Assembly: GCA_937875295.1 (NCBI GenBank)
Contig: CALLXS010000101.1
Span: 1-64,000 of the forward strand
DNA from: an uncultured bacterium
GTDB taxonomy: Bacteria; Bacteroidota; Ignavibacteria; Kapaibacteriales; UBA2268
Reading direction: 5' to 3'
DNA: 64,000 nucleotides
A model generated the notes under the pieces. It was not told the origin of the DNA and did no database searches. It saw only the letters and a list, made by a program, of their open reading frames with translations. Below are positions 36,678-46,498 of this stretch, in pieces. A program made the position numbers and the translations under genes. Position 1 is the stretch's first letter, and every line of letters begins with the position of its first letter.

Positions 36678-39368
36678 ATGCAAAATAAACTAACGATGCT
36701 ATGGAAATTAATTTTCGTATTAGCATTATTTACATTCTTTTCTTCAGGCTTGTATGCACAATTACCTTTTGCTCCAAATTTAATTTCTCCGGGCAATAGG
36801 GATAGTTGTGTGATGCTAAACCATAGATTTATATGGCAAGAAGAAGTTTTTAGCAGTGAATATGAACTGCAAATCTCTCGAAATAGTAATTTTACTAGCT
36901 TAGTAAATTCTATTATCACTCCAAACACATTTACTGATGTAGTATTACCAGATTTTCATTATACTTATTTCTGGAGAGTAATCGTAAAATACGATAATAG
37001 AAATAATAATCGAATAGATACTTCAGAAATATGGAGATTTAAGACAGTATTCCCTAGCCCGACAATTCTACTACCGGCTGATGGAGCTACTTGCTTAGAA
37101 TCTAATTTGCAAATCAAATGGACTTTGCCGGACTCTACAAGTAAATATAGAGTACAAATTAGCGAGAACCCAAATTTCAGTACTTTTGCTAAAGATACTG
37201 TAGTAGTTGGTTATGACTTTATTAATTGGAAAGCTCCTAAAAATAACATTATGTATTATTGGAGAATTCGTACTGAAATGCACCCAGGATGTGCTTCAGA
37301 TTGGAGCCCTATATATTCATTTAAAACTACTCAAAAAGCTCCAACTTTATTATCTCCGGTAAATAATGCAATCGGTCGCGAGCAAAGTATCAAATTAATT
37401 TGGACTTATGATATAAATGAAGAAAACTATATGGTGAGATATTCAAAATCACCAAATTTCACTGGAGAAACTGTTAATTTAATTACTAATCTAGCAGACA
37501 CAAGTTATGTAATTAATCAGCTTGAACTTAATACAACCTATTATTGGCAAGTAGCTGCAATGGTTGATGGTTGCAAATCTGATTGGTCAGAAATTTTTAA
37601 TTTTACAACAAAATATCCTATTACTACTTTATTGTATCCAATTAGCAATGATGGTTGCATTTCTATGACTCCAGAATTTAGATGGAATGCTGTGCCAACA
37701 GCTCGCGGATATACTATTGAAGTAAGTACAGATAATAATTTCCTCGATATCGTAGCACAAGCTAATGATGTAAAAGATACTACTGTAGTATTAACTTTAC
37801 CAAAAGGCATTACAAAGTATTTCTGGAAAATAAAAGCTGCTGATGCAAAGAATTATGGTGATTGGACTAATGCTGAGACATTTAACACAACTTTCGAAGC
37901 CCCATCTCCAATTTATCCATTAAATGCTACAAATGATTTAAATAAAAATATTACTTTTCAATGGGCAATGCCATATAGAGAAGTAGAGTATAAATTCGAG
38001 CTAGCAAAAGTAATTGATTCATTAGGATTCACTCTATACGAAATAGTTCATAGAGATACTTTAGCTGCAGGTGAATTAGCTTATGTATTACCACAATATA
38101 ATACAAAATATGCTTGGAGAGTAGGAACTATCGATGCAAATAATTGTAATGGAATGTGGAGTGAATATGCTGTATTTACTACTAAATTAGGTGCACCTAC
38201 TTTAATTTCACCAGAAAACAAAGCTGTAAAAGTAAGCATTAGCCCTGATATGAAATGGGAATTAGTAGATGGTGGCGAATACTATGAAATAGAAGTTGCT
38301 ACTGATTCAACATTTGCAAGAGGTAAAGTTTCTCATTCTATGTCATATATTCATGGCAATGTAATACATTTCAGCCAAGACTATAAATACAATACAAAAC
38401 ATTTCTGGAGAGTAAGAGCTGGCAAAGGTCAATCTTTTAGCGAATGGTCTGAAGTATTTAGTTTCACTACAATATATCAACCAGCAGAAAAACCAATTAT
38501 TATCGCTCCTGCTAATTTGTCAACTGGTCAAGCAACTGCTCCTGAATTTGTATGGAAGAAATCTGCTAGAGCAGAAAATTATAGAATAATACTTGCTTTA
38601 GATAATACTTTTAAAACTGTATTAATAGATTCTTCTTTTGCTGCTCCTGTCGAAGATGGCGATCTCGATATTACATTTAATTCAAATGTGATTCTTAATA
38701 ATTATACAAATTATTATTGGAAAGTATCTGCTATAAATGTTGAAAATGATGTAGTTTGGTCTGATGATCATACATTTAGAACTATTGCAAAACAATTGCA
38801 AATAGCTCCTAAATTAATTTCTCCTTCGAATGACTCTACTAATTTAGAGTTGCAAGTAAAATTTGTATGGGAAACTGTTCCTACAGCAATTCTTTATCAT
38901 ATTCAAATATCAACTTCTAAAGATTTCGAAACAGATAAAATTGTAATTGAAGATAAAAACGTAAATTGGAACGTAAGAATGCTCCAAATGAAAGATTTTG
39001 GAACTGATTACTATTGGAGAGTCCGTGCTATTAATGAAGTCGGCGAAGGTCCTTGGTCAAATATTTTTAAATTCCATACTTATGGTAAATCTTCAGTAGA
39101 AGAAAATGAAATAGTTAGGTTCAATTTATATCCTAATCCAGTATTAAATAATCTTTCACTAAAATATATTAGCGATTATAACCAAAACGCAAATATTGCA
39201 ATTAGTGATGCAACTGGTAAAATAGTTTTAAATCAAAATGTAGCTCTATCAGCAAGTTCAAATGAGATTAAATTAAACATTAGCTCTTTGCAAGCTGGTA
39301 ACTATTTCCTTACAATTTCAACTTCTAAATCTGGTAACAACACGATTAAATTCACAGTAATTAAATAA
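36678..39368 (+). CDS. secreted fibronectin-like repeat protein with T9SS sorting domain
   Basis: An 896-residue surface protein. After the signal peptide (about 10-30) come eight tandem beta-sandwich repeats of about 97 residues, each opening with a P..L.SP.N motif (LISPGN, ILLPAD, LLSPVN, LLYPIS, PIYPLN, LISPEN, IIAPAN, LISPSN) and containing YYWRV/YFWRV-type strands followed by W(S/T).....F.T. The pattern is that of fibronectin type III modules. The end is a T9SS type A domain: NLYPNPVLNNLSL, ISDATGKIVLNQ, SLQAGNYFLTIST and a terminal KFTVIK. It is probably a cell-surface adhesin or structural protein. A terminator shared with the deiminase gene follows. Confidence 0.85.
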   Translation: MQNKLTMLWKLIFVLALFTFFSSGLYAQLPFAPNLISPGNRDSCVMLNHRFIWQEEVFSSEYELQISRNSNFTSLVNSIITPNTFTDVVLPDFHYTYFWRVIVKYDNRNNNRIDTSEIWRFKTVFPSPTILLPADGATCLESNLQIKWTLPDSTSKYRVQISENPNFSTFAKDTVVVGYDFINWKAPKNNIMYYWRIRTEMHPGCASDWSPIYSFKTTQKAPTLLSPVNNAIGREQSIKLIWTYDINEENYMVRYSKSPNFTGETVNLITNLADTSYVINQLELNTTYYWQVAAMVDGCKSDWSEIFNFTTKYPITTLLYPISNDGCISMTPEFRWNAVPTARGYTIEVSTDNNFLDIVAQANDVKDTTVVLTLPKGITKYFWKIKAADAKNYGDWTNAETFNTTFEAPSPIYPLNATNDLNKNITFQWAMPYREVEYKFELAKVIDSLGFTLYEIVHRDTLAAGELAYVLPQYNTKYAWRVGTIDANNCNGMWSEYAVFTTKLGAPTLISPENKAVKVSISPDMKWELVDGGEYYEIEVATDSTFARGKVSHSMSYIHGNVIHFSQDYKYNTKHFWRVRAGKGQSFSEWSEVFSFTTIYQPAEKPIIIAPANLSTGQATAPEFVWKKSARAENYRIILALDNTFKTVLIDSSFAAPVEDGDLDITFNSNVILNNYTNYYWKVSAINVENDVVWSDDHTFRTIAKQLQIAPKLISPSNDSTNLELQVKFVWETVPTAILYHIQISTSKDFETDKIVIEDKNVNWNVRMLQMKDFGTDYYWRVRAINEVGEGPWSNIFKFHTYGKSSVEENEIVRFNLYPNPVLNNLSLKYISDYNQNANIAISDATGKIVLNQNVALSASSNEIKLNISSLQAGNYFLTISTSKSGNNTIKFTVIK

Positions 39369-39414
39369 TCATTAGACCTGATTTAATTGCACAAAATATT
39401 ATAATCGTTAAAAT

Positions 39415-39451
39415 TAAAATAGCCCATTTTTAAAAAAATGGGCTATTTTTT
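39415..39451. terminator. bidirectional intrinsic terminator
   Basis: AAAATAGCCCATTTTT (39416-39431) pairs with AAAAATGGGCTATTTT and ends in T6. It separates two convergent T9SS-cargo genes. Confidence 0.88.
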
Positions 39452-39471
39452 ATTTATATATGTTATTTCAA

Positions 39472-41553
39472 TTATTTAATTACATTAAATTTACCAGAAA
39501 GAATTTTATCATTACTATTAATATAAATAAAATAATTTCCCATTGGGAGAATGCTTGTATTTATAGAAATCGTAGGTAAATTATCATTATTATTGATAGT
39601 ATTATTATAAATTTCCTTTCCAGATTCATTCACAATTTTAATATTAAAACTATTACTTATTTCATTTCCAATTTCTATAAATATTTTCTCGGAAGTTGGA
39701 TTAGGGAATATTTTAATTTGATTAATCATAGCTTCATTTACTGATGATTCTGAAGGTAGAATTGTATAGTAACCATCTGGAGCTGGCATTGGAGAAGAAA
39801 TTATTTTTACATCTGATTTTGCAGTAATATAATAATCTACTTGTGAATATTCAGAGCAAGTTTTAGTGCATTTAATATTTGCTGAATATAGACCGTCATT
39901 GTTTTTTACTAAGACTAACGAATCCCATTCTGGATATAAATTATATCTAAAAAATACTTTTACTTCTTTAATTTCTTTATTACTTTCCACTTTAGCTATA
40001 AGTGGATATGAAAGATCTGTTTTGTTTAAATCATTTGGAGTAAGCAACCTATGAGATATACGAATTGGATTTTCTGCAGGGATTTGCTTTGTAATGCAGT
40101 GTATTGACCCACCAGAACCATCTAAAGCCCTCATATCAATAGTTTTAATTTTGTAACCTGGATATGCTTTTTTAATACTTTCAATTGCGTAGGAATCACC
40201 AACAATATCACCATTTATACCATTATTGAAAATAGGTTGGATGATGGTTTTATTTAAAATTAAATGATTAGAAAAAGTACGTGTATCGAATTCATAAGAT
40301 TTATCATCAGTATAAAATTTACCATTATTCTTGCGAGGTGTTGGAATGTATTTTGCAGTATATTTGGCATTATGCACATTAGTTAAATTCAGTAGCGAAT
40401 CTATATTTTTATTCAATATTTTATAATCTGTCAAATAGCTCATTTCCTGTGGGAATTTACCAAAAACAAATTCATTTTCATTCGGCATATCCGCATAAAG
40501 ATCGATATGACCAGTACCTCCATCATGTAAAAGTGTTGGCAATACATATAATTTCTTTATATTCATATAATATTTGATACTATCGTCAATTTGAGTTCCA
40601 TTAATTGGAGTTTTTATACGAATATCTAAAGAATTATTTGTATCTATATAAAATTGTCCTTCGGTATCTAAATTATTATTGCGGTAAGCTGTTGTTGTAA
40701 AAAGAGTTCCGTAACCATCTACTAGGATATTACCTCCTTCTGTTTCAAGTGAAGATTGTAATAAAGGATATTTCGAAAATTGGCTAATATAAGTATTAAT
40801 ATTATCGTCAAGAGGTCTGCCGGTGTAATATTCAAAATCCAATAAACCAATTTTATTTAAATTATCATAATAAAATGCAACTGGACCGCTATCCCGATAC
40901 CAAAAAGAATTTGAAGGTGCTTTAATGAACCTTACATTAGTAAGAGGTAAGCCTTTATCTAAAGCGTATTTTTTAATTTCTATTGTATCGTTTAAATTGA
41001 ATACTGTAACCCATGCTGGTACTTCTTCTTGTATATAATTAATCAATTTCAACATAATATTAGCAAATTCCGAATTTTCATTTAAATCAGGTATATTTTG
41101 AATTTTCACGTAATTAACTCTATTTGAATAGGGTTCATAAGACATACCAATATTTTCAAATAGGCTTATGACTTCATTACCATATTCATCATAAGATATA
41201 TAGGGCCATGCTACTAAAATAGCTTGATTCTCTTCAAATTCTCCAGGTACTACCATATCAATAGGAGGAGCATTTAGCAAAATAGTATTAATTGAATCTG
41301 GAGAAGCTAAATAATTATCATAATTTTTGTTATTTTTAATTATTTCACTTGGAATTTTTATTCCATCAGGTTTAGGAATATTATGTGGCACTCGAGAATG
41401 AAAAGTTTTATAATATTCTTTTAATACTTGTGCAGATTTTTGTTTTTGCATTTTCATTAATTCATTTCTTTTATTATCAGCATTTGCATAATAATTTGAT
41501 ATAATCAATATAAGGAATGAGAATAATAGAAAATTAATTTTATTTTTTTTCAT
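39472..41553 (-). CDS. T9SS-secreted peptidylarginine deiminase family protein
   Basis: A 693-residue protein of the PAD_porph/agmatine deiminase family, secreted. A signal peptide (about 8-25) is followed by the guanidine-group hydrolase fold: MVPGEFEENQAILVAWPY, SFWYRDSGPVAFY (catalytic Asp), TEGGNILVDGYGTLFTT, HDGGTGHIDLYADM (catalytic His and Asp) and GSGGSIHCITKQIPAENP (nucleophile Cys). Then come an Ig-like domain (about 515-610) and a T9SS sorting domain (IKIFPNPTSEKIFIEI to KFNVIK). This is the domain plan of Porphyromonas gingivalis PPAD, which citrullinates C-terminal arginines. Activity on proteins, peptides or free arginine/agmatine cannot be told apart here. Confidence 0.87.
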   Translation of the reverse strand: MKKNKINFLLFSFLILIISNYYANADNKRNELMKMQKQKSAQVLKEYYKTFHSRVPHNIPKPDGIKIPSEIIKNNKNYDNYLASPDSINTILLNAPPIDMVVPGEFEENQAILVAWPYISYDEYGNEVISLFENIGMSYEPYSNRVNYVKIQNIPDLNENSEFANIMLKLINYIQEEVPAWVTVFNLNDTIEIKKYALDKGLPLTNVRFIKAPSNSFWYRDSGPVAFYYDNLNKIGLLDFEYYTGRPLDDNINTYISQFSKYPLLQSSLETEGGNILVDGYGTLFTTTAYRNNNLDTEGQFYIDTNNSLDIRIKTPINGTQIDDSIKYYMNIKKLYVLPTLLHDGGTGHIDLYADMPNENEFVFGKFPQEMSYLTDYKILNKNIDSLLNLTNVHNAKYTAKYIPTPRKNNGKFYTDDKSYEFDTRTFSNHLILNKTIIQPIFNNGINGDIVGDSYAIESIKKAYPGYKIKTIDMRALDGSGGSIHCITKQIPAENPIRISHRLLTPNDLNKTDLSYPLIAKVESNKEIKEVKVFFRYNLYPEWDSLVLVKNNDGLYSANIKCTKTCSEYSQVDYYITAKSDVKIISSPMPAPDGYYTILPSESSVNEAMINQIKIFPNPTSEKIFIEIGNEISNSFNIKIVNESGKEIYNNTINNNDNLPTISINTSILPMGNYFIYINSNDKILSGKFNVIK

Positions 41554-41770
41554 TATTGTATGTTTTAAAACTTTAAAATAATATTTTATGCAATATTGAC
41601 GCTTTATTTATCATAATAATATTATTATTAATTTAAATTAAGTTTTCGAATATTTGATATAATAAAAATTGGTATTAAACTTTTTTTTAATTAAATTGCA
41701 TTCTATTTAATTAAATAATTTATAATTATTTTAATATTTATTGTTTATCATTTTTGATTAGGAAGACATT

Positions 41771-43798
41771 ATGACACCTAATAATGAATTACAGCATTAT
41801 ATCCAAAATCTTTGGGATAAAATTAATTCAATTAGTACGATTTTAAGGGAATTTAATGAGCAAAAGCAAAATCTTAAAGCTGAAAATGATAATATTTCCA
41901 ATGAAAATTCTTCACTTAATGCACAAATAGAGCAAATAAAAAATGATCTAAATGATTCTTTGCATAATCATAGTAATAACAAAGATAGAATAATTGAATT
42001 AGAGAATACAATTAATAATAAATCAAAAATTATTGCTGATCTGCTCAAGAATGAAGAAATATTAAATAATCTGCAGAATGATTTCAACAATATTAAAGCA
42101 AAATATGATTTATCTTTAGTACGAAATGCAGAATTGGAAAATGAAATAAATAATAAAATTAATGAAATAAAAGAATACTCGGTTCTTATTGAAGAAAATG
42201 CAATTTTAAAAGAAACTAATAAATCATTAGAGCTAAAAAGTGCTGATTTTGAATTTAGTAGATTAGATATTATAAGGAAAAATAAAGATATTTTTGAGAA
42301 AAATAACGAAATAAAAAATCTCAAAGATAGAGTATCGGAATTAGAAAGCAAGTCTTTCGAATATGAAAAGATAAAAGATGAAAATAATAAGTGCAATGAA
42401 AAAGAACGAGAATTAAATTTATTAATCGAAGAATTACAATCTAAAATTTCAATGCTTAATGTGCAGCTCGAAATTGAAAAAAAAAAATTAGATGATAAGA
42501 ACATAGAATATTATAATCGCACTGAAATACTAGAAAAAGATTTAAAAGAGACTCGTACATCTTATACTGAACTATTAGAGAATTATACAGAAAATAATTT
42601 AAAATTACTTTCGCTTATCGATAGCCACAATGCTTCATTAAATGATATTGAGGAATATGAATCATTTATTAATAATCAAAATAGTAAAATCGAAAATTTA
42701 AACTCCTTGATTTTTGATTATATAATTGATATCCAAAAACTCCAATCTGAAAAAGAAAATTATAATAATCTAAATCTACAAAATATTGAATATTTAGAAA
42801 AAATTAATCAATTAGAAGAAAATTTAAGCAATATAAATGATTTAAAAAATATTATTCAAATAAAAAACAATGAGCTAATTAGAATAATAAATGAAGATCA
42901 ACATAATATTAGCGAAATTGATACCTTAACAAATGAAAATAATAATCTACAAATTGCAATAAATGACTATAAAAATAAATTAGAACAAAAAGTAATAAAT
43001 GAATCTACACAAAATTCTCTAGTGGAATATTATAAAGACGAAAACTTAGCTCTTAATAATAAAATATCAAACTTAAATGAGCAAATTCTAGCTAATACCA
43101 AACTAAATGAAATATACGCTGATGATATAAATTCATTTAAAGAAGCTAACGAAAAAATTAAAGTTGAATTAGATGAAAAAGATAAATATATTAATAATAT
43201 TGAAATATCTATAAAAGATTTTGAAATTCAATTAGAGAAAAACAATGAAGAAATTTCTGAACTTAATGCTAAATGCAAAAAACTCAGCCAACAAAAAATC
43301 GCTGTTGATTCATTTGCTTTAAGCAAAGATGATGAAATTATTAAATTATTAGCTGATAAAAAAGAATTAGAAGAAAGGGTTATTACTCTTCAAAATGAAT
43401 CAAATTTAAATATTGAAGATATAACAAATAATATAAAAATATTAGAAAATGAAAATAACTCCCTAAAAGAATCTTATTCAAATTCAAATGATGAAAATAT
43501 TAAATTACAACAAATTATTTCTGATAAAGATATTGAACTAACTGCGATAAGTAATTCTCAAAATCAAATAATAAAAGAAAATGAAAAATTAAAGGAAGAA
43601 TTAAATATAGCAAATGAATCTAAAAATGATAATTTGCCAATTATAAATGAGCTTAAAGAAAAATTAAATAAAACCACTATTGCACTAAATAGAATGAGAC
43701 TTGATTCTCAATCATATATTGATAAACAAGAAAAAACTAAAAAAATTAAAAACGAATTAATCCAAACAATTGAAGAATTCATTAATAATTTAAATTAA
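41771..43798 (+). CDS. giant coiled-coil protein of unknown function
   Basis: A 675-residue cytoplasmic protein made almost wholly of long coiled-coil helices rich in Asn, Glu, Lys, Ile and Leu, with heptad patterns (ELENEINNKINEIKEYSVLIEE and similar) from residue 15 to 660. There is no signal peptide, transmembrane segment or ATPase motif, so it is not an SMC protein despite the look. The extreme N-terminus (NNELQHYIQNLWDKINSIS) and the C-terminus (KNELIQTIEEFINNLN) recall ZapB-like short coiled coils. AGGAAG lies 9 nt before the ATG. It is 12 nt before the L,D-transpeptidase gene, so a cytoskeletal or cell-wall-scaffold role is possible but unproven. Confidence 0.7.
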   Translation: MTPNNELQHYIQNLWDKINSISTILREFNEQKQNLKAENDNISNENSSLNAQIEQIKNDLNDSLHNHSNNKDRIIELENTINNKSKIIADLLKNEEILNNLQNDFNNIKAKYDLSLVRNAELENEINNKINEIKEYSVLIEENAILKETNKSLELKSADFEFSRLDIIRKNKDIFEKNNEIKNLKDRVSELESKSFEYEKIKDENNKCNEKERELNLLIEELQSKISMLNVQLEIEKKKLDDKNIEYYNRTEILEKDLKETRTSYTELLENYTENNLKLLSLIDSHNASLNDIEEYESFINNQNSKIENLNSLIFDYIIDIQKLQSEKENYNNLNLQNIEYLEKINQLEENLSNINDLKNIIQIKNNELIRIINEDQHNISEIDTLTNENNNLQIAINDYKNKLEQKVINESTQNSLVEYYKDENLALNNKISNLNEQILANTKLNEIYADDINSFKEANEKIKVELDEKDKYINNIEISIKDFEIQLEKNNEEISELNAKCKKLSQQKIAVDSFALSKDDEIIKLLADKKELEERVITLQNESNLNIEDITNNIKILENENNSLKESYSNSNDENIKLQQIISDKDIELTAISNSQNQIIKENEKLKEELNIANESKNDNLPIINELKEKLNKTTIALNRMRLDSQSYIDKQEKTKKIKNELIQTIEEFINNLN

Positions 43799-43809
43799 TA
43801 AGTCTAATT

Positions 43810-44925
43810 ATGATTAAAAATATACTCACAATAATAATTTCAATTATAATTATATCATCTATAGCTTGCGAAAATGATAGAAAACCGAATTATAATAACA
43901 ATCTTTTGCAAAATAATTCTCCGGATTCTACTGATATAGACTTTATATGTGATTCACTCGAAACAATGAAATTTCAAAAGTACATAATAGCCGATGAAAA
44001 TGATTTGCAATCGATTAAAAATGAATATGATTATTCAAATAAATCATCATTTAAAAATAAATTAATCAGAGTTTTAAACAGAAAAGATTTTAGATTTTTT
44101 AGAGTTGGTGATACAATAGTAAGACCTGATAGAATTACAAATAATATTTTGGATTATTCTATTTTCCCAAGTTGTTATCGCGAAGCTAAAGATATTCCTA
44201 AACTAATAGTAATTTCTAATAAATATCAATGCTATGCATGCTATGAAAATGGGAAATTAGTTCAATTTGCTGCAGCCAATACCGGCAAAGAGCGTACTCA
44301 GACCTATCCGGGTAAATATTATACAAATTGGAAAAAGAAAAATCACCGTTCATCAATTGATTCTAATTGGAGATTACCTTTTAATGTAAATTTCCATTTA
44401 CAAGCAGGAAATGCTTTTCATCAATTTACTATGCCGGGACGACCTGTTTCGCATAGTTGTGTGCGACAATTTATGAGCGATGCAGAATGGCTATTTAATT
44501 GGGTGGAAAAAGCAAAATTCGACACAAATCGTAGAATTATTCAACAAGGCACATTAGTCATAATAATAGATGTTTTTGATTTTAACAGAAAGAAGTTCGG
44601 TCCTTGGCTTGATATTGCCGACAATAAATCTGCTAATATTATCTTACCGAAAGATCCAAATAATTATGAAGAACCATTTATCCCACTCAGCCAAATACCT
44701 GCTGGAGCAAGAGGTTCATTAAAAAATAAAGAAAGATATATAAATGCTGTAGATTCTCTTGTAGCAAGAGGATATTTAAGACCTGATGTAAAAGTAACCC
44801 CTTCTGTAAATTACAATCATCTAAGGAAGCAAAGAAGAGAAGCTGCTGCAAAAGCTAAAGCTGAAAAATTAAAGTTGGAAGAAGAAAGCAAAATCAAACA
44901 AAATACTCCAATTGAAGAACCTTAA
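43810..44925 (+). CDS. L,D-transpeptidase (YkuD) family lipoprotein
   Basis: A 371-residue exported protein with an N-terminal lipoprotein signal (IKNILTIIISIIIISSIAC; Cys at about residue 20). The YkuD domain lies at about 135-265: PKLIVISNKYQCYACYENGKLVQFAAANTG, a structural His in NAFHQFTMPG, and the catalytic SHSCVRQFMSDA. Such enzymes make 3-3 peptidoglycan cross-links or attach lipoproteins to peptidoglycan. A basic coiled tail (KQRREAAAKAKAEKLKLEEE) follows. It probably sits in one operon with the coiled-coil gene (12 nt upstream) and kdsD (24 nt downstream). Confidence 0.88.
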   Translation: MIKNILTIIISIIIISSIACENDRKPNYNNNLLQNNSPDSTDIDFICDSLETMKFQKYIIADENDLQSIKNEYDYSNKSSFKNKLIRVLNRKDFRFFRVGDTIVRPDRITNNILDYSIFPSCYREAKDIPKLIVISNKYQCYACYENGKLVQFAAANTGKERTQTYPGKYYTNWKKKNHRSSIDSNWRLPFNVNFHLQAGNAFHQFTMPGRPVSHSCVRQFMSDAEWLFNWVEKAKFDTNRRIIQQGTLVIIIDVFDFNRKKFGPWLDIADNKSANIILPKDPNNYEEPFIPLSQIPAGARGSLKNKERYINAVDSLVARGYLRPDVKVTPSVNYNHLRKQRREAAAKAKAEKLKLEEESKIKQNTPIEEP

Positions 44926-44949
44926 AAGAATATATTATTTATATCAATA

Positions 44950-45948
44950 ATGAAAAATAGTAACGATAATCTCGAAAATAATTATAATAATATTGTAAAT
45001 ATTGGTAAAAATGTATTTAAATCTGAAGCTGACACTGTAATTAAATGTGCTGAAATATTAGATGATAATTTTGCAAAAGCTGCAATAATCCTAGCTAAAG
45101 CTGAAAGAATAGTCGTAACTGGTATAGGCAAAAGTGGAATTATAGGACAAAAAATAGCTGCTACTTTAGCAAGTATTGGAAAGCATTCATATTTTATGCA
45201 CTCTGTTGATGCTTTGCATGGAGATATTGGAATAATTCAAAAGAATGACGTTGTAATTTTGCTATCAAAAAGCGGTTCTACCGATGAGATAATACGACTT
45301 TTGCCATATATTAAGACTCGCTCAGCTTTCACAATAGCTCTAGTGTCAGACAAAGATTCATATTTAGCAGTAAATTCTGATATTTGCTTATATTTACCTG
45401 TAGAATCGGAAGCATGTCCATTAAATATAGTTCCTACAAATTCTACTACTGCAGCTCTTGCAATGGGAGATGCTCTATCGGTAGCAATAATGAAAATTAA
45501 TAAAATAAGTATTTTCGATTTTTCAATGCAACACCCTTTGGGGCAAATCGGTAGAAATATCACTATTAAAGTGCAAGATATCATGCATTGCGGAAATAAA
45601 ATCCCCGTAATTTTTAGTGGTATGAAATTTAAAGATGCACTTATCGAAATGACTAATAAAAAACTTGGTTGCGTGTGCATTTGCAATAAGCATAACAAAT
45701 TAAAAGGTATTATAACAGATGGCGATGTAAGAAGAATTTTGCAAAAAAATGATAATATTACTAACCTCTATGCTGATGAAGTAATGACAAAATCGCCTAC
45801 AACTATCTCAAAAGATATATTTCTAGGAGAAGCTCTATCTATTATGAGTAATAGAGAAAGTCAAATAAGTGTCCTACCTGTGATTGAAGATAATGGTACT
45901 TTGATAGGAGTAATTAGAGTACATGATATTGTGCGAAGTGGTATTTAA
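44950..45948 (+). CDS. kdsD: D-arabinose 5-phosphate isomerase
   Basis: KdsD (KpsF/GutQ family) converts ribulose 5-phosphate to arabinose 5-phosphate, the first step to Kdo of the LPS core. The 332-residue product has a SIS domain (VVTGIGKSGIIGQKIAATLASIG; HGDIGIIQKNDVVILLSKSGSTDE; CPLNIVPTNSTTAALAMGDAL) and two C-terminal CBS domains (IMHCGNKIPV...; VMTKSPTTIS...). All active-site blocks look intact. No kdsA/B/C is adjacent. It is the third gene of the coiled-coil/L,D-transpeptidase operon. Confidence 0.94.
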   Translation: MKNSNDNLENNYNNIVNIGKNVFKSEADTVIKCAEILDDNFAKAAIILAKAERIVVTGIGKSGIIGQKIAATLASIGKHSYFMHSVDALHGDIGIIQKNDVVILLSKSGSTDEIIRLLPYIKTRSAFTIALVSDKDSYLAVNSDICLYLPVESEACPLNIVPTNSTTAALAMGDALSVAIMKINKISIFDFSMQHPLGQIGRNITIKVQDIMHCGNKIPVIFSGMKFKDALIEMTNKKLGCVCICNKHNKLKGIITDGDVRRILQKNDNITNLYADEVMTKSPTTISKDIFLGEALSIMSNRESQISVLPVIEDNGTLIGVIRVHDIVRSGI

Positions 45949-46134
45949 TTAAAATACTTATTTAAATAATAATGCATAAGCTGATTTTAAGCATTTAAAA
46001 ATATTTAATATATTTTTATAATATTAACAAAATATTTACAATTTATCTTTTTTGAAAGCGTTTTTAAACTAAGTCATAGTTTATATATACTATAAATAGT
46101 TTTCTTAAACATAATATAATTAAGTGAGGACAAT

Positions 46135-46440
46135 ATGCAAACCAAAATCACTTTCAGACACTTAAAATCAAATCCTTCATTGAATGATGCTGCTAACGAA
46201 ATACTAACAAAAATTAGTAAATTCAATGATAATATCACTTTTGCTGATGTTGTATTTACTCAAGATGTAGATTGCCAAGCAGAAATTTTCTTGCAAGTGC
46301 AAGGCTCAACATTAATCGCAAAAGAAAGTAGTGAAGATTTCGTAAAAAGCTTAAATTTAGCTTCTGACAAATTAACTCGTCAGCTAAGAAAACATAAAAC
46401 TAAAGACGCTAAATCTAAAGTAGAAGGAATAGAATACTAA
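46135..46440 (+). CDS. ribosome hibernation-promoting factor, short form
   Basis: A 101-residue protein of the HPF/RaiA (sigma-54 modulation) family: TKITFRHLKSNPSLNDAANEIL at the N-terminus, the strand VVFTQDVDCQAEIFLQVQGSTLIAKESSEDF and the final helix SLNLASDKLTRQLRKHKTK. It binds the 30S subunit and stabilises idle ribosomes in stationary phase. It lacks the C-terminal dimerisation domain of long HPF. AGTGAGGAC 5 nt before the ATG gives a Shine-Dalgarno. A terminator follows at 46467-46498. Confidence 0.9.
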   Translation: MQTKITFRHLKSNPSLNDAANEILTKISKFNDNITFADVVFTQDVDCQAEIFLQVQGSTLIAKESSEDFVKSLNLASDKLTRQLRKHKTKDAKSKVEGIEY

Positions 46441-46466
46441 AAAATTATGCTAAATAAAAAATAACG

Positions 46467-46498
46467 AAAAGCTCGATTAATAAAATTTTCGAGCTTTA
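46467..46498 (+). terminator. intrinsic terminator after hpf
   Basis: AAAGCTCGA (46468-46476) pairs with TCGAGCTTT (46489-46497). The T-tract after it is broken (TTTATTTATTT), so strength is moderate. Confidence 0.65.

Noticed and set aside
41968..42504. 178-residue antisense ORF inside the coiled-coil gene
   Set aside because: It is a Ser/Phe/Leu-rich shadow of the Glu/Lys/Asn-rich coding strand with no fold, signal or RBS.
41771..43798. SMC or MukB-type ATPase
   Set aside because: No Walker A/B or hinge domain; only coiled coil.
45237..45698. 153-residue antisense ORF in kdsD
   Set aside because: Shadow of conserved SIS/CBS coding sequence.
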